The notes under the pieces: generated by a model
Seen by the model: the letters and a program-made list of their open reading frames with translations, nothing else
Told to the model about the DNA's origin: nothing
Database searches by the model: none
DNA from: a virus
Length of the DNA: 64,000 bases
IMG/VR virus record: IMGVR_UViG_3300026292_000003
Span: 157,644-221,643 of that record
Strand: one strand, 5' to 3'
In this document: positions 1-5,697 of the stretch, in pieces
Layout: every line of letters begins with the position of its first letter
How positions within the stretch are numbered: the first letter of the stretch is position 1
Made by a program: the position numbers and the translations under genes

Positions 1-1
1 C

Positions 2-589
2 GTAGTTAAAATTGGTATTGGACCAGGCTCAGTATGTACAACAAGAACAATGACAGGTATTGGAGTACCACAGTTTTCAGCTATATTAGAATGTGCAGAT
101 GCGGCAAATGGCGTTGATGGACATATTATGGCAGATGGTGGTTGTGTACACCCAGGAGATATTGCAAAAGCACTTGGTGGTGGAGCTCATATGGTTATGA
201 TAGGTGGTATGTTAGCAGGACACAAAGAAGGTGGTGGTAAACTTATCACTAAACATACAGCCACAGGTGGTGCGTATAAAACACCTGAGGGAACATATGT
301 TCCTTATTATGAAGAACAACAGTTTGTTGAGTTCTACGGAATGAGTTCAGATCGTGCTAGAGAGAAGCATGGCAAACGAAAAGATGGATATAGAGGTAAC
401 GAAGGTAGACATATTGTTATGCCTTACAGAGGACCTATTAATGACACAGTTGAGAATATACTAGGTGGTGTTAGATCAGCGGCCACTTATATTGGAGCAA
501 GACGTTTAAAGGATATGCCAAAGTGTGCAACATTCGTAAGAACAAATAATGTTATCAATAGAACTTACGAGCAATTCACAGTAAAATAA
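2..589 (+). CDS. guaC: GMP reductase, C-terminal part (cut by window start)
   Basis: NADPH-dependent reduction of GMP to IMP, part of purine salvage. The reading frame is open from base 2. It shows the IMPDH/GMPR catalytic loop GIGPGSVCTTR with its Cys, then DGGC and MIGGMLAGH phosphate-binding segments, FYGMSS, and the GMPR-type end ILGGVRSAATYIGARRL. About 195 residues are present; the N-terminal part of the barrel lies upstream. The GMPR-style C-terminus and the absence of a CBS domain here favour GMP reductase over IMP dehydrogenase. In a phage it would be an auxiliary gene that rebalances nucleotide pools during replication. Confidence 0.9.
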   Translation, partial: VVKIGIGPGSVCTTRTMTGIGVPQFSAILECADAANGVDGHIMADGGCVHPGDIAKALGGGAHMVMIGGMLAGHKEGGGKLITKHTATGGAYKTPEGTYVPYYEEQQFVEFYGMSSDRAREKHGKRKDGYRGNEGRHIVMPYRGPINDTVENILGGVRSAATYIGARRLKDMPKCATFVRTNNVINRTYEQFTVK

Positions 590-633
590 GTATTGCTCAA
601 AATGCATAACAGCCTTTACTAATTAAAACATCA

Positions 634-815
634 GTTTTTTTCACTTCCGTGATAAATAGAAGTGAAGACAAAAAAGCGACCTCAGCTTATAAAAAATGAG
701 TGGCACTAGGGAAAGACCAGGGCGTGCCGACGCCTCAAAACCGACTGACACCGGAAAAGACTGGAATTGGATTCTTTCCCGAGAATGAATCCCAAAAAAT
801 TAATGGAGAAGAAGA
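634..815 (+). ncRNA. Candidate structured leader RNA (unassigned)
   Basis: The gap after guaC holds a late promoter in the loop of a 7-bp inverted repeat (TCACTTC at 641-647, GAAGTGA at 659-665). It is followed by GC-richer sequence with nested complementarity: GGGAAAGA near 709 pairs with TCTTTCCC near 773-780 and encloses the hairpin GGCGT-GCCG-ACGCC near 722-735. GGATTC/GAATCC can form a competing hairpin. The segment ends at the start of a small gene and stands out from the AT-rich surroundings. It matches no riboswitch class I can name. The fold is read by eye only. Confidence 0.35.
651..658 (+). promoter_or_regulatory. Late promoter GATAAATA
   Basis: T4-type late promoter element, upstream of the candidate structured leader and the small-gene run at 815-1370. 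It sits in the loop of the inverted repeat TCACTTC/GAAGTGA. Confidence 0.6.
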
Positions 816-1042
816 TGACTCGAACTTTGAGTGCTCTTGTAACGGCGATTTCTGATGCGTTAACCCCAAAAGGATCAACAGACTCGCAATTACTACTTTG
901 GGCTAAAACAGAATATGGTAATGACTGGCAGTATGCATACAGATGGATGAAAGAGAATCCTGGTACTGTACCTTTTAATAAACCAGTTGTAAAAATAGAA
1001 GTACAGAAGGATAAAGAACATGATGAATACTTTGGTGTCTAA
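815..1042 (+). CDS. Small conserved-type phage protein
   Basis: 75 residues, function unknown. The start at 815 follows GGAGAAG closely; an in-frame ATG at 767 lies inside the structured leader and lacks a ribosome site. The sequence is soluble and contains WAKTEYGNDWQYAYRWM, an aromatic-rich helix, with an acidic C-terminus (KEHDEYFGV). Its 3' end overlaps the next gene by 23 bases, so the two are probably translationally coupled. No family recognised. Confidence 0.6.
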   Translation: MTRTLSALVTAISDALTPKGSTDSQLLLWAKTEYGNDWQYAYRWMKENPGTVPFNKPVVKIEVQKDKEHDEYFGV

Positions 1043-1208
1043 TTATTGTGCTATATGTGAAGCAGTATCACATTGGACAAGAAGATTTTTCGCAAGATTA
1101 CTAGAAACTTTTGAAACAGTAGGGAAAGCAAGAGCTTCCGCAGAACTAACCCGACAAGGGTATCATAAAGAAGCAAAGGCGTTGATGTGCGATGTTAAAA
1201 GCGATTAA
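1020..1208 (+). CDS. Small basic protein, coupled to neighbours
   Basis: 62 residues. AAGGA lies about eight bases before the ATG at 1020. The N-terminal half is amphipathic (WTRRFFARLLETF). The C-terminal half, GKARASAELTRQGYHKEAKAL, resembles small proteins found next to DUF3563/DUF1127-type genes in proteobacteria. It overlaps genes on both sides. Function unknown; association with nucleic acid or membrane is only a guess from charge and amphipathicity. Confidence 0.6.
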   Translation: MMNTLVSNYCAICEAVSHWTRRFFARLLETFETVGKARASAELTRQGYHKEAKALMCDVKSD

Positions 1209-1326
1209 GAAATTTTTTAAAAATATAACTATGTCAGAAAGCGAACGTTATCTAGCAAATTCAGTAGATTTAGTTGACCTTGAAAGAAGACAACGAGAAT
1301 TAAGAACTAAAGGATTTAGAGTATAA
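1192..1326 (+). CDS. DUF3563-like micro-protein
   Basis: 44 residues. The C-terminal half, ERYLANSVDLVDLERRQREL, matches the DUF3563 pattern (YLa.a.D..dLErR.R), a short family of unknown function in proteobacteria. The N-terminus is amphipathic and basic (MLKAIKKFFKNI). The gene starts inside the end of the previous gene and its stop overlaps the next ATG (TAATG), typical of coupled translation. Confidence 0.6.
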   Translation: MLKAIKKFFKNITMSESERYLANSVDLVDLERRQRELRTKGFRV

Positions 1327-1370
1327 TGTGGCCTTATACAGAAGAAGAGAACGATTTTTTAAGTAAATAG
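1326..1370 (+). CDS. Possible 14-residue peptide MWPYTEEENDFLSK
   Basis: A 15-codon frame begins in the TAATG overlap with the DUF3563-like gene. The peptide is acidic and aromatic. A single 14-codon frame could be chance. The exact start/stop coupling and the run of four tightly nested small genes make a real peptide plausible. No function is assigned. Confidence 0.3.
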   Translation: MWPYTEEENDFLSK

Positions 1371-1402
1371 TACCATTGCTCATAAACTATAGTGTTAACT
1401 AG

Positions 1403-1410
1403 CATAAATA
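1403..1410 (+). promoter_or_regulatory. Late promoter CATAAATA, leaderless configuration
   Basis: The element ends five bases before ATG 1416. If it is used as in T4 (TATAAATA at -13 to -6), transcription would start on the A of the ATG. No ribosome binding site precedes that ATG. Confidence 0.6.
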
Positions 1411-1415
1411 GTAGT

Positions 1416-2387
1416 ATGAGCAAGGTACATTTACTATCACAAATTATTACAAGTTTACAACAGGAAACTACTCAGCAAGGCAAATATAACATATTAAGCC
1501 AATATGAAAAAGAAGCTATTCTGAAAAGAGTAGTAAGTATAGCCTATAATCCTTGGATAGATTTAGAAATGCAAAACTTTGAACCCAAAAGAATGGGCAA
1601 AAAGTTTGGTATGAGTATACCTAAATTTTTACATATCATTGATGATATGATTGAAGATAAATTCACACAAAAAGAAAAAGAGTTTTCTTGTCAAATGGCA
1701 ATGATGCATATAAATGTTACAGAAGCAGAGTTGTTTATTAAGTTAGTTAGGCAAGAGTTAGATTTAGGATTAACAGACGAAACTATTAATAAAGTTTGGC
1801 CTGGGCTTGTAATGAGTTATCCTATAAGTTACCCAAGTGCAAAAGATTATAAATCGTTTAATCAATTTCCAGCCGCGGTACAGCCAGTTAGTAGAGGACT
1901 AAGAGTAAATATTATAATTCACAAAAATACAGTATCATACAAGGACAAGCTAGGGCAGGACATATTAGGTTGGGAAATATACAATGAACAATTTATTAAT
2001 CTTGCACAAGGGAACAATACAGTATTTGATGGTCACGCAGTAGTAGCAAAAGGTCCACAAATAGTTGAAACAGATAATCAAAAAGTATTAGAAGCAGATC
2101 CTAAAGACGTTAGATTTATGTTATGGGATGTAATTAGATTTGATGGATTTATAAAAGGTGAAGATACTAGAGTTGGTTATAACTGGCGTCATAACGGCAT
2201 AGAACATATGCAGATACTAGCAATAGAGAAAAATAAACAACCTTGTTATGATTTAGTACGTGCTGACCTTGTAGGTAGTCAAGAACAATTAGAACTTTCA
2301 GTAAGTAAAATGAAACCTTGTGTTATTAAAGCATTAGATGGTACGTGGAAACACGGTATTGACAATTCGCAAATTATTATTAATTAA
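1416..2387 (+). CDS. T4 gp30-like DNA ligase homologue lacking catalytic residues
   Basis: 323 residues. The N-terminal helical domain follows T4 DNA ligase closely: ILKRVVSIAY corresponds to LLKRVYRLTY and TINKVWPGL to IANKVWPGL. At motif I, where T4 has QLKADGAR, this protein reads QPVSRGLR, so Val158 replaces the AMP-accepting Lys. Motif III DGEL is DGHA. Motif IV lacks its Glu and the KxK end is absent. The protein is also far shorter than T4 ligase (about 487). It should be unable to adenylate and is probably a structural or DNA-binding pseudoenzyme. The start is set by a late promoter five bases upstream. Confidence 0.7.
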   Translation: MSKVHLLSQIITSLQQETTQQGKYNILSQYEKEAILKRVVSIAYNPWIDLEMQNFEPKRMGKKFGMSIPKFLHIIDDMIEDKFTQKEKEFSCQMAMMHINVTEAELFIKLVRQELDLGLTDETINKVWPGLVMSYPISYPSAKDYKSFNQFPAAVQPVSRGLRVNIIIHKNTVSYKDKLGQDILGWEIYNEQFINLAQGNNTVFDGHAVVAKGPQIVETDNQKVLEADPKDVRFMLWDVIRFDGFIKGEDTRVGYNWRHNGIEHMQILAIEKNKQPCYDLVRADLVGSQEQLELSVSKMKPCVIKALDGTWKHGIDNSQIIIN

Positions 2388-3147
2388 GTCTTCCAACAAT
2401 TCTTTTAATATATTTTGATCCTAGATGATCATAAAGTCCATCAAATAATTGAAATTTAGTCCAAGCCTTAATTGTACCTCTACCCTTATCAACAAATCTT
2501 TGCCACCAAGTAGTATTAGTTTTAATCTTCATATCGTATGTCATATAATATAATTTACCTACGTGTGAGTAGTATCCAAATGGTGGTACTTGACATACAA
2601 TGTCGTTATTATTAACAAACCTATAAGCTTCTATTTCGTCAAACTGTTTACCCCATTCTCTATCTCCAACACGTGGACTTCCATAAGTGTAAAGAACTGC
2701 ATTTTTATATCCTAGCTCAACTAATCTACTTATTACAATAGTAGCCATTGCGGCTCCTAAACTATGTCCTGTAATAATAAACCTATCTTTTTTATTTTTA
2801 GTTTTTAACCATTTTGTAATAGAAGGCCAAAGTTTATCAACTTCACCTTTAAATCCAGCATGAACGTTTCCTTCAGTTTCACTATCTGCAGGCCATGCTT
2901 TAATGTCTGCTAATATGTCTTTAAATGATGTAGGTTCAGTTCCTCTAAATGCTAATACATTATAATATGGTGTAGATATTCCATAACCTTGTGCATTTTC
3001 TACTTCAAAGTATTTTATTTTTTTAAATTTTAGATTTTGCTCTTTTAAATAGTTTTCTAAAGTAGCATGGTCTTCGTATGCATATTCACATATGTTGGCA
3101 CATATTTCTGCAAACATCCAATCTATATTATTTTTCTGGGTGCTCAA
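2380..3147 (-). CDS. Class 3 (alpha/beta-hydrolase) lipase
   Basis: 255 residues, presumed to hydrolyse acylglycerols or phospholipids. It shows the lipase class 3 hallmarks: FRGTEP oxyanion-hole strand (67-72), nucleophile elbow TGHSLGAA with Ser129, SPRVGD, and NNND with Asp182. His241 lies 59 residues after the Asp, a plausible triad. No signal peptide, so it probably acts inside the cell, for example on the inner membrane. Its start overlaps the MscS-like gene by 20 bases, so the two membrane-related genes form one minus-strand late unit. Its 3' end overlaps the ligase-like gene by 8 bases. Confidence 0.85.
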   Translation of the reverse strand: MSTQKNNIDWMFAEICANICEYAYEDHATLENYLKEQNLKFKKIKYFEVENAQGYGISTPYYNVLAFRGTEPTSFKDILADIKAWPADSETEGNVHAGFKGEVDKLWPSITKWLKTKNKKDRFIITGHSLGAAMATIVISRLVELGYKNAVLYTYGSPRVGDREWGKQFDEIEAYRFVNNNDIVCQVPPFGYYSHVGKLYYMTYDMKIKTNTTWWQRFVDKGRGTIKAWTKFQLFDGLYDHLGSKYIKRIVGRLN

Positions 3148-3445
3148 TGATCTTCTCCAGTTTATGCGTAGGTATTCGTTTGTTGTCTATATAACGCCAA
3201 ACCTTTCCTCTGCCATTACTTACTTGAAATATCGTTTCTCTATAACCTATACTTATTATAGTAGCTTTTTCGCCATCTAGGAATACTATATCACCTGGTT
3301 CAAAACCTGGTTTCATTTTCCAACGTATACTGGCAATAAGATCACCAACAAGTTCCTTTACCCATAAAGCTACAAGGGCGGTAAGACCTAGTGCTATAAT
3401 AGGTGCAAGAATGTTTGATAATTCAAGGGTTTGTTCTTCTAACAT
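3128..3445 (-). CDS. Mini MscS-like protein (one TM helix plus beta domain)
   Basis: 105 residues. There is one N-terminal membrane segment (ILAPIIALGLTALVALWV). It is followed by a domain like the MscS beta domain: FEPGDIVFLDG, ATIISIG, and WRYIDNKRI in place of the usual V-x-IPN. Full MscS channels have three TM helices and a C-terminal alpha/beta cage, both missing here. It may be a channel modulator or a membrane adaptor rather than a channel. The ATG lies five bases after a late promoter and has no ribosome site. Confidence 0.6.
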   Translation of the reverse strand: MLEEQTLELSNILAPIIALGLTALVALWVKELVGDLIASIRWKMKPGFEPGDIVFLDGEKATIISIGYRETIFQVSNGRGKVWRYIDNKRIPTHKLEKIIEHPEK

Positions 3446-3450
3446 AAAAC

Positions 3451-3458
3451 TATTTATC
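3451..3458 (-). promoter_or_regulatory. Late promoter GATAAATA, leaderless configuration (minus strand)
   Basis: Reads GATAAATA-GTTTT-ATG on the minus strand in front of the MscS-like gene and lipase. The five-base gap predicts initiation at the ATG itself. Confidence 0.7.
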
Positions 3459-3466
3459 TTTTCTGC

Positions 3467-3495
3467 TTGACACTAAGGTTAAAATAGCTTATAAT
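3467..3495 (+). promoter_or_regulatory. Sigma70 promoter for peroxiredoxin
   Basis: TTGACA (3467-3472), 17-bp spacer, TATAAT (3490-3495): a full consensus match with about 50 bases of leader before ATG 3548. It lies back to back with the late minus-strand promoter. Confidence 0.85.
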
Positions 3496-3547
3496 GAGTA
3501 CATAATTTGGCACAAAGAAGTGCAATTTAACAGAGAGTTATACTATT

Positions 3548-4081
3548 ATGAAAGGTTTAAAGATACCGTCAGTTACTTTTAGAGTTAGACAAGGTGACGA
3601 AGAAGTACCGGGAGAAGCTGGTTGTCCTATTGGAGGAGAATGGATTACTACAACAACAGATGATTACTTCAAAGGTAAACGTATTGTATTGTTTAGTTTA
3701 CCAGGTGCATTTACACCAACTTGTTCCTCAAAGCAGTTACCGGGTTTTGAAGGAAATTATGAGACAATTAAGGCAAAAAACATTGATGAGATTTACTGCA
3801 TAAGTGTAAATGACAGTTTCGTTATGAATGCTTGGGCAGAAAAAATGCAAATTAAAAATGTTAAAATGATTCCAGATGGCTCAGGAAACTTTACTAGGTT
3901 TATGGGTATGCTAATTGGAAAGAACCATTTAGGATTTGGAATGCGTAGTTGGAGATATATGGCAGTTATTAACGATGGAGTTGTTGAACATTGGTGGCAA
4001 GAACCAGGAATCAATAACGAAGGTGATGATAACGATCCATATGGAGAAACTTCTCCAGAAAATTTAATGAAAACTTTATAA
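3548..4081 (+). CDS. Peroxiredoxin (Prx5/AhpC-TSA type)
   Basis: 177 residues. Reduces peroxides with an N-terminal peroxidatic Cys. PGAFTPTCSS holds the P-x3-T-x2-C motif with Cys59, and RYMAVI supplies the later Arg. The length fits the Prx5/hybrid family. No signal peptide, so cytosolic. It has its own strong sigma70 promoter, which suggests early or constitutive expression during infection, perhaps against oxidative stress in the host. Confidence 0.85.
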   Translation: MKGLKIPSVTFRVRQGDEEVPGEAGCPIGGEWITTTTDDYFKGKRIVLFSLPGAFTPTCSSKQLPGFEGNYETIKAKNIDEIYCISVNDSFVMNAWAEKMQIKNVKMIPDGSGNFTRFMGMLIGKNHLGFGMRSWRYMAVINDGVVEHWWQEPGINNEGDDNDPYGETSPENLMKTL

Positions 4082-4091
4082 AGAGAATATT

Positions 4092-4616
4092 TTGAAACAA
4101 GTAAAAGATACAATTAATAATTTCTTTAAATGGGTAAAAGGTACAGAATTAGTAGAGCTAACAGATATAGATGTTTCTGAAGATCCTGTAAGACCTGAAT
4201 TAACACTTGAGTGGAGATTATCTGCTGAAAGAAAGATTTATGGACTTAAATTTGAGGATAGCATAGAAGCAATAGTTTGTGTAGCATATACTAATGAAGT
4301 ACCAATTACTGTTAGAGAAATGGACTATATGAGTCAGGTAGCTTGTCAAGAAAACCAATCTGGTTCTATTGCAGTAGCTTATACAGTATGGTCAAGAAAA
4401 AGAGGAGCAGGTAAAGAGATAATTAATAAGTTACACGAGTTTTTAGTTAGCGAAAGAACTGCGACGAAACGATTAGTAACATTGTCTCCTCTCACGCCTA
4501 TGGCAACACATTTTCATATTAAAAATGGTGCAAAACAAATAAGTATTAATGATACTACACAAAATTTTGAATATAGTTTAGTAAATTCAAAAACAAATTA
4601 TAGTACATATAATTAA
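4092..4616 (+). CDS. GNAT-like acetyltransferase
   Basis: 174 residues from a TTG start 10 bases after peroxiredoxin, preceded by AGAG. The core shows a GNAT-like order: strand IEAIVCVAY, strand IAVAYTVWS, then RKRGAGKEIINKLHEF (CoA pyrophosphate loop), RLVTLSPLTPMATHFH and NGA near the end. Substrate unknown. It is cotranscribed with peroxiredoxin. The fold call is moderate because the R/Q-x-x-G-x-G/A loop is not canonical. Confidence 0.55.
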   Translation: MKQVKDTINNFFKWVKGTELVELTDIDVSEDPVRPELTLEWRLSAERKIYGLKFEDSIEAIVCVAYTNEVPITVREMDYMSQVACQENQSGSIAVAYTVWSRKRGAGKEIINKLHEFLVSERTATKRLVTLSPLTPMATHFHIKNGAKQISINDTTQNFEYSLVNSKTNYSTYN

Positions 4617-4636
4617 AAAATTAATCCACAATTCGG

Positions 4637-4664
4637 TTGACAATTAAACTTTTACGTGTATAAA
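4637..4664 (+). promoter_or_regulatory. Sigma70 promoter for tmRNA
   Basis: TTGACA (4637-4642), 16-bp spacer, TATAAA (4659-4664). It sits directly before the tmRNA acceptor piece. Confidence 0.8.
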
Positions 4665-4671
4665 TATACAA

Positions 4672-4733
4672 GTAAGCGATGAAGCGACTTAACGGTAGAC
4701 TGGACCTCGGGGCAGTACCGAGCAGGTCCACCA
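4672..4733 (+). ncRNA. ssrA: Permuted tmRNA, acceptor (3') piece
   Basis: In permuted two-piece tmRNA the acceptor half is transcribed first. Here a T-arm (CTCGG 4706-4710, 7-base loop, CCGAG 4718-4722) is followed at once by CAGGTCC (4723-4729), discriminator A and encoded CCA (4731-4733). CAGGTCC pairs over seven positions, one of them G-U, with GGGCCTG at 4802-4808, rebuilding the alanyl-tRNA-like acceptor stem across the two pieces. The 5' end is approximate, set from the promoter. Confidence 0.85.
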
Positions 4734-4801
4734 TAAACACTTTGTAGTTACCAGAACTAGATGGTACCCTAAAGTAAGGACAGACGCAGAGTGTTTATGA
4801 T
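4734..4801 (+). other. tmRNA intervening segment with closing inverted repeat
   Basis: The spacer between the two tmRNA pieces is bounded by a perfect 9-bp inverted repeat (ATAAACACT 4733-4741, AGTGTTTAT 4790-4798). The repeat would bring the CCA end and the start of the coding piece together in the precursor. Removal by host tRNA-processing enzymes is expected from known permuted tmRNAs. Confidence 0.7.
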
Positions 4802-4984
4802 GGGCCTGAATTAGGATCGACAGATATTATAGGGAAGTGGAGTTTACCGGGTGATTGCGTAATTGATCAAATTTTATAAACGCAGAAGATAATTTTGCAA
4901 TAGCGGCCTAATTTAGGCACGTAGGGGTGGGAACTACCTGGCAACAGAAGTGCCACTGTATTCTTTAGAATTCAGTTACTACAA
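4802..4984 (+). ncRNA. ssrA: Permuted tmRNA, coding (5') piece, tag AEDNFAIAA
   Basis: Starts with GGGCCTGAATTAGGATCGAC, which matches the conserved tmRNA 5' end. A short frame at 4882-4911 (GCA resume codon to TAA) encodes AEDNFAIAA, ending in the Ala-Ala required by ClpXP/ClpAP. Downstream, GGCAC/GTGCC (near 4915 and 4952) encloses further complementary bases, as expected for pseudoknots. The 3' end is approximate. It releases stalled ribosomes and tags incomplete proteins; the A-x-D-N-x-A pattern resembles alphaproteobacterial tags. Confidence 0.85.
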
Positions 4985-5005
4985 AAAGATAAACTTCTTA
5001 TCTTT
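4985..5005 (+). terminator. Hairpin after tmRNA
   Basis: AAAGATAA (4985-4992) and TTATCTTT (4998-5005) form an 8-bp AT-rich stem with a 5-base loop. There is no long U-run, so it may be a processing stem or weak terminator rather than a full intrinsic terminator. Confidence 0.45.
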
Positions 5006-5022
5006 ATATCAAGGAAATATAT

Positions 5023-5616
5023 ATGAAATATATAATGACAGCGGCGTTCGTCGCTTTTATGTTTTCTACTGCTAACGCAGAAGATTACAACAATACATCA
5101 ATAACTATGGCCGCAGAAGGACCTGAATATGGTGTAGAATTATCAACAAATGACACTACAAGAAAAGTAAGTGTCTACAATACTAATGGCGCATTAGATC
5201 TAGGAGTACAGTTATTAGATAACGGCACTAACACAGATTTTAATGTATCTGTTGGTAAGACTATCGATAGAAATATTGGAATGGCAGAATCACCATTAGC
5301 TACAGTTTATGTATCTGCAGAAGCTGAGTATAATTGGGGCGATAGTTTTACTAAAAACGAAATGCATTTTACTCCTAAAATTGGAGCTAAAAAAGCTATT
5401 GGAAACCTAACACCATTTGGTGAAATAGGTTACGGTCTAAAATCAATTGAAGGTGATTATCTTGATATTGATAGAGACACACCGTTTGCTGAAATCGGTA
5501 CATCAGTTGGTCTAACTGATAATACGTCATTAAAAGCATCAGTAACACAATCAATGAATACTGATTGGGAAAAGACTGATCGTGAAATTGGACTAAAGCT
5601 GACAGTTCAGTTTTAA
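5023..5616 (+). CDS. Secreted outer-membrane beta-barrel-like protein
   Basis: 197 residues. A clear signal peptide (MKYIMTAAFVAFMFSTANA) is followed by alternating strands such as ATVYVSAEAEYNW and PFGEIGYGL. The C-terminus is LKLTVQF; a terminal Phe is the beta-signal for the BAM complex. I infer an 8-strand-like small barrel placed in the host outer membrane. Ribosome site AAGGAA precedes the ATG. It lies directly after tmRNA and may be read from the same promoter. A role in superinfection exclusion or envelope remodelling is possible but not shown. Confidence 0.6.
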   Translation: MKYIMTAAFVAFMFSTANAEDYNNTSITMAAEGPEYGVELSTNDTTRKVSVYNTNGALDLGVQLLDNGTNTDFNVSVGKTIDRNIGMAESPLATVYVSAEAEYNWGDSFTKNEMHFTPKIGAKKAIGNLTPFGEIGYGLKSIEGDYLDIDRDTPFAEIGTSVGLTDNTSLKASVTQSMNTDWEKTDREIGLKLTVQF

Positions 5617-5627
5617 TTAATTAGGTT

Positions 5628-5655
5628 GCGGGTTACCCTTTACACAAAAACCCGC
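5628..5655 (+). terminator. Hairpin GCGGGTT/AACCCGC
   Basis: A 7-bp GC-rich stem between the barrel gene and the late promoter at 5662; the tail is ATTTCC rather than a pure U-run. A likely transcription stop for the tmRNA/barrel unit. Confidence 0.55.
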
Positions 5656-5661
5656 ATTTCC

Positions 5662-5669
5662 GATAAATA
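5662..5669 (+). promoter_or_regulatory. Late promoter GATAAATA
   Basis: Lies 28 bases before ATG 5698 of the Rieske-like gene; the leader carries AGAGGAG. Confidence 0.7.
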
Positions 5670-5697
5670 TTATAGACAGGCAAGAGGAGATTTTATC

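Noticed and set aside
651-815. Possible glutamine (glnA/downstream-peptide) or SAM-type riboswitch
   Set aside because: These are common in marine phages and hosts, but their conserved core bases are not seen here. Kept only as an unassigned structured RNA.
767-815. Longer start (ATG 767) for the first small gene
   Set aside because: Lies in the paired leader region without a ribosome site; ATG 815 has GGAGAAG.
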